DNA of 43,152 bases from Bacteroidetes bacterium OLB9 (GCA_001567255.1 LNBW01000050.1:1-43152), one strand, 5' to 3'; counted from the first letter of the stretch, positions 1 to 8,787 are shown. The notes: generated by a model not told the origin, from the sequence alone. Translations and numbers: made by a program.

Positions 1-136
1 TAATTAATAAAATTAAAATTAACTTCAAATCAATTATTTTAATATACTATCATGCAAATCTTCTAATTATATATTATAATCATATTACATATTAAATTTT
101 ATTTTTTATTTAACATTACGCATTCATAATATGCCT

Positions 137-144
137 TAACTTTG
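137..144 (+). promoter_or_regulatory. Bacteroidota -7 promoter element upstream of the TPR lipoprotein
   Basis: The octamer TAACTTTG matches the Bacteroidota sigma-A -7 consensus TAnnTTTG and lies 38 nt before the ATG at 182. No clear TTTG -33 element is visible. The call rests on the octamer and its position only. Confidence 0.4.
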
Positions 145-181
145 AAGTTTAGTAAGTGTAAATTACAAACCTTTATTTAGC

Positions 182-1078
182 ATGTATAGAATTTGGATTA
201 TCCTTCTTCTGACGGTTTTTTTTTCATGTAAATCAGAAAATCATGCAGAGAAGTCAGTTCAGAAAACCCTATCTGATCTAGAGAGAGCCTATTCAAATGA
301 TAAAAATGACTCCATTTATTATGATTTACTTCAAGCATACGGCAAAGAGGTCATCAATGCTCAAAATTCAGAAGATAAAGAAAAATATTTGCGTAAAGCC
401 TTAGATATCTCATCAAGTGAAGAAAAGCGTAATATCAAAGATGCACTCCTTTCAGAATTAATCAAACTCAATCCGGAGCACAGTGCCAATGAATTACTAG
501 AACTTGCTAAGAGATATAAAAATTCAGGTCAAAGTGAATTTGCTGATATATTATTTTCAGGTTTTAAGTACAGATTTCCTGATGATCAGCGATCTAAAGA
601 AATCTTCCCCGAAAAATGGTTTGATTTTAGTACACATAAAAAATATTTTGACAATCTTCTGGAGTCCGTATTTACTAATCCCAGTCCTTCCGGCATCAAT
701 ACTGTTAATGCAAGACGATATATTGACCATGTGATTGCATTTGGATTAGGATATGCCGGAGATTCATCCGTCCCAGACTATCTGATGATTTCAGCTGATG
801 TGGCTAGGGGGCTTGGTGATCCCAATATGTCTATCGGTCAATATGACTGGATTCACAACTATTATCCAGATTACCCAAAAGCACCTCTTGCTATGTTTTT
901 AAAAGGATACGAAATGGATGCTACTCTAAAAAAATATGACGATGCAAAAAAGGTCTATGAAGCTTTTCTAAAAAAGTTTCCCAATGATTCATTGGTCAAA
1001 GATGTCAAATTTCTGATTGAAAACCTTGGAAAATCGCCTGATGATACATGGAAAGAAATGCAACCTGCAAATAAGTAA
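182..1078 (+). CDS. TPR-like tetratricopeptide lipoprotein
   Basis: This is a 298-residue predicted lipoprotein. It starts with a short signal peptide (positive MYR, hydrophobic IWIILLLTVF) and a lipobox-like FFSC with Cys16 as the probable lipidation site. The rest is helical and charged. The C-terminal part, about residues 215-285, reads like tetratricopeptide repeats (the segment YDDAKKVYEAFLKKFPND is typical of outer-membrane-assembly-type TPRs). I cannot assign a specific function; a periplasmic scaffold or assembly role is only a guess. It is a single gene with its own promoter-like octamer and is followed by a strong bidirectional terminator shared with the convergent pruA. The ATG at 182 is chosen because it places the signal peptide exactly at the N-terminus. 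Confidence 0.85.
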   Translation: MYRIWIILLLTVFFSCKSENHAEKSVQKTLSDLERAYSNDKNDSIYYDLLQAYGKEVINAQNSEDKEKYLRKALDISSSEEKRNIKDALLSELIKLNPEHSANELLELAKRYKNSGQSEFADILFSGFKYRFPDDQRSKEIFPEKWFDFSTHKKYFDNLLESVFTNPSPSGINTVNARRYIDHVIAFGLGYAGDSSVPDYLMISADVARGLGDPNMSIGQYDWIHNYYPDYPKAPLAMFLKGYEMDATLKKYDDAKKVYEAFLKKFPNDSLVKDVKFLIENLGKSPDDTWKEMQPANK

Positions 1079-1090
1079 TATTTTTCACCT

Positions 1091-1140
1091 TTATCAAAAA
1101 AACAAAAGCCACCTACAAAGATGGCTTTTGTTTTTTGATC
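1091..1140. terminator. Bidirectional rho-independent terminator between the lipoprotein gene and pruA
   Basis: A long near-perfect hairpin (left arm ending AAAAGCCACCT, loop ACAA, right arm starting AGATGGCTTTTG) is flanked by an A-run on the left and a T-run on the right. It therefore gives a stem plus U-tract on either strand. It sits between convergent stops at 1078 and 1173. Confidence 0.85.
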
Positions 1141-1172
1141 GGATGTGACCAATCACTCCATTTTATGGTTTA

Positions 1173-2807
1173 TCAGTCATCAGATGATAAAAACGGATAT
1201 CTGAAATCTACCGGTGGAACAAAATTTTCTTTAATGGCTCTAGGCGATACCCATCTATAGAGGTTCAACACTGAACCAGCTTTATCATTGGTACCAGATG
1301 CCCTCGCACCTCCAAATGGTTGCTGACCTACAACGGCACCTGTTGGTTTATCATTGATATAAAAGTTACCTGCAGCATTTCTAAGTTTGTCAATGCCTTT
1401 CTTCACTGCATACCTGTCAAGCCCAAATATTGCACCTGTCAAGGCGTATGGTCCTGTACTATCTACAAGATCTAAGGTTGCTTCATAATCTTCGTCTTTA
1501 TACACATACAATGATAAGACTGGGCCGAACAACTCCTCACACATAGTAACATATCCGGGGTCTTTGACCTTAAGCACTGTCGGCTGAATAAAGTATCCTT
1601 CAGATTTATCATATTCTCCTCCTGCTACTACCTCTATATCTTTATTTGCTTTGGCCTCAGCTATAAACTTAGTGATTTTATCAAAGGACTTTTCATCAAT
1701 TACTGCATTAATGAAATTGCCAAAATCTTCAGGATTTCCGATCTTAAATGCAGCAAGATCTTCCTGAAGGTATTTCTTAATTTCAGGCCATAATGATTCA
1801 GGAATGTAAGCCCTTGAAGCAGCCGAACATTTTTGTCCCTGAAATTCAAATGCACCTCTTGCCAAAGCCACTGCTACTGCCTTAGCTTCAGCTGAGGGAT
1901 GCGCAATAACAAAGTCTTTGCCGCCAGTCTCACCGACTATACGTGGGTAGGACTTGTATCTAGATATATTTTCTCCTATCGTTTTCCACAAATTTTGAAA
2001 AACACCGGTACTGCCTGTAAAGTGTAATCCGGCAAATTCTGAGTGTTTAAATATAACCTCTCCTGCTGTCTGGCCTCCCACAAATACCAGATTGATAACT
2101 CCTGGTGGTAGCCCTGCTTTCTCATATATTTCCATAATCAACGCAGCTGAGTATATTTGCGTTTCGGATGGTTTCCATACTACTGTATTTCCCATGAGTG
2201 CAGGTGCGCTACAGAGATTTCCAGCAATTGACGTAAAATTAAAAGGCGTCAGTGCAAATACAAAACCTTCCAGCGGTCGATATTCCATCCTATTCCATGT
2301 ACCTCGAACACTCTCAGGCTGCTGGCTGTAAATCTCTGTCATGTACTGAACATTGTATCTAAAAAAATCAGCCAACTCACATACTGCATCTATCTCTGAC
2401 TGGAAGATATTTTTAGACTGCCCCAGCATAGTAGCTGCATTCATTTTTGCTCTGTATGGTCCAGTTAACAAATCTGCAGCTCTCAAAAATATAGCTGCTC
2501 TTTCTTCCCATGGCATAGCTTCCCACTGTGGTTTTGCATCTAATGCTGCTTGGATAGCTTGCTCAACATGATCCTTATTACCTCTAGAATACACACCTAA
2601 CTGATGCTTAATCTCATGAGGTGGATAGATGGCCCTTTTGTCATCTGTGTACACTTTCTTACCGCCTATCGTCATCGGAATATCAACCTGAGCGCCCTTT
2701 AACTCAGTCAACGCTTTCCGAAGTTCCTTTCTTTCTGGAGATCCGGGAGCATACGACCAAACAGGTTCATTTACCGCTACCGGAACTTTAAAATATGCAT
2801 TTGCCAT
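1173..2807 (-). CDS. pruA: 1-pyrroline-5-carboxylate dehydrogenase
   Basis: A 544-residue aldehyde dehydrogenase of the PruA/RocA group. It oxidises glutamate-5-semialdehyde (from pyrroline-5-carboxylate) to glutamate with NAD+, the second step of proline catabolism. Catalytic features are visible: the general-base glutamate in VGETGGKD (about Glu293), the nucleophile in GQKCSAASR (about Cys327), and the FGPVLSLYVY segment. The length fits the roughly 540-residue form shared by Bacteroidota and eukaryotes. The frame stays open upstream to 2873, but that extension runs into the 3' end of coaD and reads poorly. The ATG at 2807 (MANAYFKVPV) matches the family N-terminus and leaves a 13 nt gap to coaD, suggesting co-transcription. 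Confidence 0.96.
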   Translation of the reverse strand: MANAYFKVPVAVNEPVWSYAPGSPERKELRKALTELKGAQVDIPMTIGGKKVYTDDKRAIYPPHEIKHQLGVYSRGNKDHVEQAIQAALDAKPQWEAMPWEERAAIFLRAADLLTGPYRAKMNAATMLGQSKNIFQSEIDAVCELADFFRYNVQYMTEIYSQQPESVRGTWNRMEYRPLEGFVFALTPFNFTSIAGNLCSAPALMGNTVVWKPSETQIYSAALIMEIYEKAGLPPGVINLVFVGGQTAGEVIFKHSEFAGLHFTGSTGVFQNLWKTIGENISRYKSYPRIVGETGGKDFVIAHPSAEAKAVAVALARGAFEFQGQKCSAASRAYIPESLWPEIKKYLQEDLAAFKIGNPEDFGNFINAVIDEKSFDKITKFIAEAKANKDIEVVAGGEYDKSEGYFIQPTVLKVKDPGYVTMCEELFGPVLSLYVYKDEDYEATLDLVDSTGPYALTGAIFGLDRYAVKKGIDKLRNAAGNFYINDKPTGAVVGQQPFGGARASGTNDKAGSVLNLYRWVSPRAIKENFVPPVDFRYPFLSSDD

Positions 2808-2820
2808 AATAAATTTAATA

Positions 2821-3297
2821 TTAATTATTAGATTTAGATAATTCTTCTGCCACAATTGCCGGAATAAACTCACCTACTTTTCCATTGCCTCTGATTATCT
2901 CACGAACAATGGTAGAACTGATGTGTGAAAACTCAGGCAAGCTGATATAAAAAATCGTTTCTACATTATCACCGATAATTTTATTTAATTGTGAAATGGT
3001 CTTCTCATAATCAAAATCTGCTGCATTTCTGATGCCGCGTACAATATAATGTGCATCTCTTTTTTTACAAAAATGAACTGTCAGTCCTTCAAAATAATCG
3101 ATTTCTACTTTAGGTTCATCGTTAAATACATTCCTCAACCACTCCAACCGTTGTTCCAGCGAAAACAAGTACTTCTTCTGACTGTTGACACCTATAGCGA
3201 TAATAATTTTATCAAAAAGTGGTAGTGCTCTCTTTACTAAACTGACATGACCGAGTGTAATGGGATCAAATGATCCGGGAAACACAGCTATCTTCAT
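2821..3297 (-). CDS. coaD: Phosphopantetheine adenylyltransferase
   Basis: A 158-residue nucleotidyltransferase that converts 4'-phosphopantetheine and ATP to dephospho-CoA, the penultimate step of CoA synthesis, in the cytoplasm. The N-terminal GSFDPITLGH (residues 8-17) carries the T/HxGH nucleotide-binding signature, and the C-terminal ISSTIVREI is the second conserved motif of the family. Length is normal for bacterial CoaD. It lies immediately upstream of pruA on the same strand (13 nt gap). The 5' side is an intergenic region holding a long palindromic repeat and the terminator of the next gene. Confidence 0.97.
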   Translation of the reverse strand: MKIAVFPGSFDPITLGHVSLVKRALPLFDKIIIAIGVNSQKKYLFSLEQRLEWLRNVFNDEPKVEIDYFEGLTVHFCKKRDAHYIVRGIRNAADFDYEKTISQLNKIIGDNVETIFYISLPEFSHISSTIVREIIRGNGKVGEFIPAIVAEELSKSNN

Positions 3298-3414
3298 TAT
3301 AAACTAAGGCTTTTGCTTATTCAAATACTATTCAGAATTCAGACTGCAAAATAACACTATTAAAAATAATAACAATAATTATCAGATGGTAGTTGTTAAA
3401 AAAGCAGTAAAACC

Positions 3415-3604
3415 TACATTATCCCAAATTACGCAATAGAAATATACTACTTGAAAATGCCACTTCATATCTATTTCGGTACTCATTTTCCTGTCCTCGA
3501 CATAATAAAGCTATGCCTGCAGAATAAATACTCTGAACCTTATAACTATTTCGTATCATTTTTTTTCTCGCCACAAAGTCCAAAGAGTAATATGGGATAA
3601 TGCA
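3415..3604. repeat. Dispersed long imperfect palindrome, copy A
   Basis: A 190 nt element whose ends form an 18 nt terminal inverted repeat with 16 matches (left 3415-3432, right 3587-3604; core ATTATCCCA / TGGGATAAT). The interior continues as an imperfect palindrome centred near 3509 (CATAATAAAGCTATG). About 170 nt are closely similar to copy B at 35376-35546. It lies between coaD and the T9SS gene and contains no convincing gene. It resembles a non-autonomous, MITE- or REP-like element; no short direct duplication at the ends was established. Confidence 0.75.
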
Positions 3605-3637
3605 AAAAAAGCGTAGTAACTAAATTAATTACTACGC
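3604..3637 (-). terminator. Terminator of the T9SS cohesin/dockerin-like gene
   Basis: Inverted repeat GCGTAGTAA ... TTACTACGC around a 9 nt loop. Read on the minus strand it is followed by seven T residues (the A-run at 3604-3610). It lies just downstream of the stop at 3675. Confidence 0.85.
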
Positions 3638-3674
3638 TGAGATTATAACCTGGTTTAATTAATGATAACTTACT

Positions 3675-6161
3675 TTACATCTTATTCATTACGACCAATT
3701 TCTTGGTAATAACGCCCTGGCTGGTCACTGCTTTTATAAAATAAACACCATCAGCGAGTGCTGAAGTATTAATAGCAGCTGTTTGCTGGTCCAGTTCGTC
3801 CACACTCTTAATTATTGCGCCCATCTGATCAAATAATGTGTACCCTTTAATATGATTCCTACCATTAAAGTGTAGTATCACTCTATCTTTTGCAGGGTTA
3901 GGATAAACGATCAATTTATCTTCAGAAGGCACAGGTTCTGTCTTCTTCCTCCTTACTTTTATGTCCGTGTAAGTGTCAGGAAGCTGGTATTTTTTACCTT
4001 CAGCACTTTCTATCTGAATACCATTAGTCCTAACTCTTAGTGTGGTATAATCCGCATCTGATCTGATACCTTCTATCTCATCTTCAACAATAAATACAAG
4101 TCTTCCGATCTGTCCAAAGCCACTGGATCCCACAGGTTTGATCCCCTCAATTTCGTCCTCGACAATAGACAATACTTTGGTTAGTGCCGTATGTATAACG
4201 CCATCGCTTGGTTGTTTTGTCATTTCCATACTAGGGCTTCCTGTAGTGAACCAGCTGTTTTTACCATATTCTACAAACATGCTGGCACTATCTATCATTT
4301 CGGGGTTAATATTTATACCGAATGCAAGACCATATAAATCGGCCACCGGAAAATTATTATCGCCTATCAAAATATCAATCTCCAATAAGTCTCCGGAATC
4401 AACCTCTGTTGAACTAGGTATCAAATAGAAAGGATAATCTTTAATTGCTAAAACTTCTTCAGGTACTAGTTGGTGGATATTACTATAATAATCATGGATG
4501 CTTTGTGCATCAGCTTCTGAAATAATACCATCACCGTCAGCATCTAGATGCTTAACATTCAGTCCGCTAGGTTGTATCCATTTCCAGTCATCAGCAGATT
4601 CTCCTGTTCGGATCGGATATTGCTGCTGATCTCTAGAATTACCACTAATTCCAATAAATCTACCCAGTGCCAATAAATCCGTTACTGACACCCTACCATC
4701 ACCATTCATATCACCTGCCCACACACAGTCAGGACCTGTACAATGGCATAAACTGTCCTCCACAGCATCTGCAATGTTAATACCTATTTTATAAACTACA
4801 CACGGATTATTATCCACACAATATTCAATGTCAAAAGAATCATTGCCAAAATATTGATAATCAGGTGTATAAATCAGGGTAGATTTTGAAAAGAATGTAT
4901 TACATCCCTCAGTAACATTGGTATTATCAAATATTTCAGCAGTTCCATATGCAGGTTGATTCAATATATTAAATGAATAACCGTCAATAGGTACGTCATA
5001 AGTCAATACAAGTGGATTGTTCTTAAGCGTCTGAAATGTATAATCCTGCGTCGTCAATGGCTGATAATTGCCAATATAAATCTCAATTTTACCTGTTGAC
5101 TGCCACTGGCCATAATTTACCTTATAGGTAAAGTTTTTAACACCCGAAAAACCTGATGGTGGTGTATAAGTAAATACCCCAAGAGTATCCCTCACCAGCT
5201 CACTTGAATAGTTTACAATCGGAAAGTTAGCACTTAAATCATTAGCAAATACATCAAAAGTGATGGGTGTATTTTTAGACGTGTAGAATACATCATCTCT
5301 GACACTAGAAGTATTTTGAACTCTTTCCAATAAGTCAATGATAACCACAACAGTGTTTTGATCCTGATCTACAAAATCTAGGACTTCCTGCCCTGTTGCA
5401 CCTTTAACAGGTGTATATTGCATCACATGACCTGCCAGTGCAATTACACTTCCTTTAGTAGGAGTGCTGTTGATGTAAAAACTATCTGACGGCAAGGTGA
5501 TCGTCTGCGAACGAGTATTGAGTAAGGTATATCTCAATGTGTCTGTACTCACAATTACACTATCTTGCCTAGTAAACCTTATCATTCCACTAGATGTGGC
5601 ATTTAGTGAATCTTTGACACCATAAACAACATATCCGGCATCCGCATCCGCATCAGGCGTGAAAACAACTTGTTGATCTGAATAGGTAGCCGTTCCGCCA
5701 CTTACAAACCCTAAACCTGTGATAATTAATCCGCCAATAGTGCTACTATCATTGACCAAAGGATTCACTACAATGGTGTCATTTGAAGAATATGCAATGA
5801 AATCGTCCATCACTCTAATCTTAGAATCGACGTAAGTAATAAACCATGTGATGTACCTTGGTTTATAGCCATCGGTATATTGAACAGTTACGCGTGCATT
5901 TCCGGTGTAATCAGGATTACTTTGTGGAGGATGAATGGTAATTTTTCTACTTTTATTACCAATATTCTCGATACTAGATACATAGCAATTTTCTACAAGA
6001 GCGCTAACCGCTGTTATCGGAAAATTACTTTGTATGGTATCAATGTATGCTTGCCCTTTAACAAGGACAATATGCTTCTCACCATCGTTAACCTGAGCCA
6101 TCAAACCTGTCGAGGCAAGAAAGCATAAAATGATGACTTTGAATGCGTTAAATCGTTTCAT
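3675..6161 (-). CDS. T9SS-exported surface protein with Ig-like, dockerin-like and cohesin-like domains
   Basis: An 828-residue secreted protein. Signal peptide at residues 1-23 (MKRFNAFKV ... GLMAQ). About 90-400 are beta-rich Ig/cadherin-like modules with VNDS/ANDL and FTYTPPSGFSG-type motifs. About 480-570 hold two calcium-loop segments resembling dockerin/EF-hand loops (GDMNGDGRVSVTDLL and DADGDGIISEADA). About 575-720 form a cohesin-like beta domain. The final 80 residues are a type A Por sorting domain (YPNPAKDRVILHF ... GVYFIKA ... KKLVVMN), so export by T9SS and surface attachment are expected. The frame extends upstream to 6239, but that start falls inside the putative promoter; the ATG at 6161 begins a proper signal peptide. 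No enzymatic domain is seen. A nonapeptide is duplicated at 4065-4166. Confidence 0.88.
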   Translation of the reverse strand: MKRFNAFKVIILCFLASTGLMAQVNDGEKHIVLVKGQAYIDTIQSNFPITAVSALVENCYVSSIENIGNKSRKITIHPPQSNPDYTGNARVTVQYTDGYKPRYITWFITYVDSKIRVMDDFIAYSSNDTIVVNPLVNDSSTIGGLIITGLGFVSGGTATYSDQQVVFTPDADADAGYVVYGVKDSLNATSSGMIRFTRQDSVIVSTDTLRYTLLNTRSQTITLPSDSFYINSTPTKGSVIALAGHVMQYTPVKGATGQEVLDFVDQDQNTVVVIIDLLERVQNTSSVRDDVFYTSKNTPITFDVFANDLSANFPIVNYSSELVRDTLGVFTYTPPSGFSGVKNFTYKVNYGQWQSTGKIEIYIGNYQPLTTQDYTFQTLKNNPLVLTYDVPIDGYSFNILNQPAYGTAEIFDNTNVTEGCNTFFSKSTLIYTPDYQYFGNDSFDIEYCVDNNPCVVYKIGINIADAVEDSLCHCTGPDCVWAGDMNGDGRVSVTDLLALGRFIGISGNSRDQQQYPIRTGESADDWKWIQPSGLNVKHLDADGDGIISEADAQSIHDYYSNIHQLVPEEVLAIKDYPFYLIPSSTEVDSGDLLEIDILIGDNNFPVADLYGLAFGININPEMIDSASMFVEYGKNSWFTTGSPSMEMTKQPSDGVIHTALTKVLSIVEDEIEGIKPVGSSGFGQIGRLVFIVEDEIEGIRSDADYTTLRVRTNGIQIESAEGKKYQLPDTYTDIKVRRKKTEPVPSEDKLIVYPNPAKDRVILHFNGRNHIKGYTLFDQMGAIIKSVDELDQQTAAINTSALADGVYFIKAVTSQGVITKKLVVMNKM

Positions 6162-6236
6162 TAATATGAATTTGGCGCTACTTCGCCTATTTTGGTTATA
6201 ATCTAGCCACAAAGTAAAACAATTATTTTCAATTTT

Positions 6237-6244
6237 CAAAAATA
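6237..6244 (-). promoter_or_regulatory. -7 promoter element for the T9SS cohesin/dockerin-like gene
   Basis: CAAAAATA on the plus strand reads TATTTTTG on the minus strand, matching TAnnTTTG. It would give a leader of about 70 nt before the ATG at 6161 and argues against the longer frame starting at 6239. Confidence 0.35.
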
Positions 6245-6533
6245 TAACAAAAAAATTATTATATTTATTTCACATTTTTATTTCTTATTTAAATTCATTC
6301 CCTTAAATATTCAAAATCAGACCAATCATACATTCACAAAAAACATTATATGTAATAAATTCGCATTTATATGTCTAAAAAAAATAAATATATTAGATAT
6401 TGTAATTATAATCAATATATATTCATTAAATTTTGAATTTATTAGCCAAAAATGGCCTTTGATTCACGATAATTTTCAAAATTGCGCTTCAAATTATACC
6501 AGCCCTTTTAACAAAAATACCAAATTACCGTTG

Positions 6534-6541
6534 TATATTTG
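6534..6541 (+). promoter_or_regulatory. -7 promoter element for the split hypothetical gene
   Basis: TATATTTG is a full match to the Bacteroidota -7 consensus. It lies 43 nt before the TTG at 6585, so the transcript would start about 35-40 nt upstream. This supports the TTG start. Confidence 0.5.
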
Positions 6542-6584
6542 TACAATTTTTTTTATACCAACCTGACACAGCCAAAAACTCAAT

Positions 6585-7193
6585 TTGAAAGATAGAAAAA
6601 TCATATCTGCCCTTACTTCTATATCTATTTACGAGTTGAACAGCTTCAGCAAGTACATTCATTCTCCATTTTTTAATGTCAATACACACATTACGACTTT
6701 TTACGAAGTACTGGAGGAAGCGATTAGAGATGGAAGTGTTGAAAAACTGACCCCAAAACAAATATGGTCTAGAATTCATCCTAATGTTGCCTACAATAAT
6801 CAGAAATTTCTCAAACTAAACTCAGACCTAGTCAATCATTTTGAAAACTTTATGGCTCAAAGAGAATTTGACCAGGCTGAAAGTGTAAAGACCAACTTCA
6901 AGTTAGAGGCCGTCCGGAAACGTAATATTGAGAAACTTTACAATGGTATAATCGGTGAGGTGGAAAGGCTTCAAAAAACAGAATTCAATCAGTCTGCAGA
7001 ATTTTATATGACCAAATATCTGATAGAGCGAAATCTCTTCAGCCTCAAAACCGAAAATGAAAAGAAAACCGAAAAAACAGAGATTACTTCCACCTTGAAC
7101 ATCAAGGATATCTCTGACAATCTAGACTACTTTTATATCATCGAAAAACTCAAGCAGTTTTGCACCTTGTTGAGCTGGAAAAAAAATGTATAA
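6585..7193 (+). CDS. Hypothetical protein, N-terminal part of a gene split at an A8 run
   Basis: A 202-residue frame starting with TTG; an upstream in-frame stop at 6564 leaves no longer option. The beginning (ISIYELNSFSKYIHSPFFN) looks like the N-terminus of a Bacteroidota helical family I recall only as hypothetical proteins; no function is known to me. The frame ends TGG AAA AAA AAT GTA TAA, and the next frame continues the same type of helical, TPR-like sequence from an ATG inside that string. Removing one A from the eight-A run (7179-7186) would give a continuous protein of about 480 residues reading ...LLSWKKMYKLDIEMD. I read these as two halves of one gene: frameshifted in nature, in assembly, or bridged by slippage. 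Confidence 0.75.
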   Translation: MKDRKIISALTSISIYELNSFSKYIHSPFFNVNTHITTFYEVLEEAIRDGSVEKLTPKQIWSRIHPNVAYNNQKFLKLNSDLVNHFENFMAQREFDQAESVKTNFKLEAVRKRNIEKLYNGIIGEVERLQKTEFNQSAEFYMTKYLIERNLFSLKTENEKKTEKTEITSTLNIKDISDNLDYFYIIEKLKQFCTLLSWKKNV

Positions 7194-8031
7194 GCTAGAT
7201 ATCGAAATGGACAATATGAACTATGTCCTAGATATTGCTCAGTCTCCTAAATATCAGTCTATCGCGCCAATTCAGATCTATTATAAAATGTATCTGACCT
7301 ATGTCAATGAGCATGATGCTGAAAATTATTATGAACTCAGACAACTTTCTAAGGAGTATCTCCATATATTTCCGATCGACGAACAGAGAGAAATTTACTC
7401 AACTCTGCTCGGCTACTGTATCAACAGAATCAATAAGAACCAACAAGAGTTTTTTAAAGAAACTTTTGAGGTATATAAAGACAGTATCGATCAGAAAATC
7501 ATGATTATCAACGACGAACTGTCAGTAACAACATTCAGAAATATCGTCATAGCAGCGCTAAGAGTTGATGAATTTGAATGGGCAGAAAATTTTATTTATG
7601 AAAATGCCAAATACGTTGATGAAAAATTTCGTAGTAATGCTGTGGAGTTTAGTCTCGCGAGATTGGAATTTTACAAAAAAGATTACGACAAAGTCCTAGA
7701 CCACCTTTACAAGGTAAGTTACGAAGATGTTTGGTATAATATCAATGCTAAAACGATTTATCTGCATACATATTACGAACTGGACGAATTTGATGCACTG
7801 GAGTCTTTACTTCAATCATTCAAGATGTTTGTCAAAAGAGAAAAATCGTTGACACAAGCCAGAAAAGACCATTATCTAAATCTTATCAAATTTACCAATG
7901 CCTTGATAAAAATTAACCCGCGAGACAAGACAAAACTACAAAAACTAGCCCAAGAAATCAACGATACGCGCGGTGTAGTCTCTAAGCCATGGCTCCAGGA
8001 AAAAATCGAACTTTTATTGCAAGGTAAATGA
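7186..8031 (+). CDS. Hypothetical helical-repeat protein, C-terminal part of the split gene
   Basis: A 281-residue frame whose ATG at 7186 overlaps the end of the preceding frame by 8 nt (the last A of the A8 run starts the ATG). The protein is all-helical with alternating aromatic and charged residues (YYELRQLSKEYL, AENFIYENAKYVDE, FYKKDYDKVLDHLYKVSY), suggesting TPR-like helical hairpins. No signal peptide or catalytic motif is seen. No good ribosome site precedes the ATG, so independent initiation would depend on translational coupling. I favour it being the C-terminal two-thirds of the gene starting at 6585. An independent second gene with a stop-start overlap is the alternative. Confidence 0.78.
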   Translation: MYKLDIEMDNMNYVLDIAQSPKYQSIAPIQIYYKMYLTYVNEHDAENYYELRQLSKEYLHIFPIDEQREIYSTLLGYCINRINKNQQEFFKETFEVYKDSIDQKIMIINDELSVTTFRNIVIAALRVDEFEWAENFIYENAKYVDEKFRSNAVEFSLARLEFYKKDYDKVLDHLYKVSYEDVWYNINAKTIYLHTYYELDEFDALESLLQSFKMFVKREKSLTQARKDHYLNLIKFTNALIKINPRDKTKLQKLAQEINDTRGVVSKPWLQEKIELLLQGK

Positions 8032-8210
8032 TATAATTTTTTATATTACTATTAGTATCCGTAATCTATGAATAACAATTATTCGTAATATATAATTTTA
8101 TTTCTCTAATATTTACAACAGTGGCTAAGGCTATATTCTTATTTTCTAAACTAAAATTGAACCCTATTATTTACACTAACCAACTAAAAATGCTTCAATC
8201 ATCATTGCAC

Positions 8211-8247
8211 AAAAAAATCCCGTACTCAGCGATGAATACAGGATTTT
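8211..8247 (-). terminator. Terminator of the bacilliredoxin gene
   Basis: AAAATCCCGTA pairs with TACAGGATTTT (one mismatch) around a 12 nt loop. On the minus strand the stem runs into a T-run (A-run 8211-8217). It lies downstream of the stop at 8274. Confidence 0.75.
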
Positions 8248-8273
8248 AATACATTATTCTTACTTAGTAGTAA

Positions 8274-8690
8274 TTAGCAATATTGCTCAAAAGCATCTAT
8301 TAGGTTATGTGCCACAAGCGCAGCTGAACTACCCTCAATATGTCTCCTTTCCAGCATGTGCACCAGCTTGCCATCCTTAAACAAAGCTATACTAGGAGAA
8401 GACGGAGGATATGGCAGTAAATATTCACGAGCTTTCTCAGTTGCTGCATTATCCACACCTGCAAACACGGTAATCATCCTATTTGGTTTTTTGCCTTCAT
8501 GCGCCACAGCCATCTTTACACCTGGTCTAGCATTAGCTCCGGCACAACCGCATACTGAATTGACCACCAGCAAAACAGTTCCTTCTGGCTTTTCCAAAGC
8601 TGAACTTACTTCGTCAGGTTGTGTCAAACCTTCAAAACCAAAATCAGTCAATTCCTGAGCAATCGGTCTAGTTAATTCTATTGGATACAT
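8274..8690 (-). CDS. BrxA/BrxB-family bacilliredoxin (YphP/YqiW type)
   Basis: A 138-residue thioredoxin-fold protein of the YphP/YqiW family. The family motif CGC is at residues 47-49 (NSVCGCAGANARPG), and the protein is the usual length, ending HNLIDAFEQYC. Characterised homologues remove bacillithiol from mixed disulfides. Whether this organism makes bacillithiol cannot be seen here; some Bacteroidota do. It has its own downstream terminator and is separated by 97 nt from the upstream pyrF, so it could be a distal operon member or independent. Confidence 0.9.
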   Translation of the reverse strand: MYPIELTRPIAQELTDFGFEGLTQPDEVSSALEKPEGTVLLVVNSVCGCAGANARPGVKMAVAHEGKKPNRMITVFAGVDNAATEKAREYLLPYPPSSPSIALFKDGKLVHMLERRHIEGSSAALVAHNLIDAFEQYC

Positions 8691-8787
8691 TTTCTTAATT
8701 TTCTATTTTTAAAATTATGAATAACTATATTAATTTTCCACTTAAACAAATTGAACAATATAAAGTTGTCAAATCACACTATCTTTC

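Larger units (their letters stand above)
6162..6584. other. AT-rich divergent intergenic region
   Basis: This 423 nt stretch separates two divergent genes and is extremely AT-rich. I see one -7-like element on each strand (annotated separately) but no gene, repeat or structured RNA. Confidence 0.6.

Noticed and set aside
2808..2873. Longer N-terminus for pruA
   Set aside because: The extra 22 codons overlap the end of coaD and do not resemble the dehydrogenase N-terminus; the ATG at 2807 fits the family.
3481..3545. Reading the palindromic repeats as a CRISPR array or tRNA
   Set aside because: There are no regularly spaced short repeats and no cloverleaf or T-arm sequence; copies are single and far apart.
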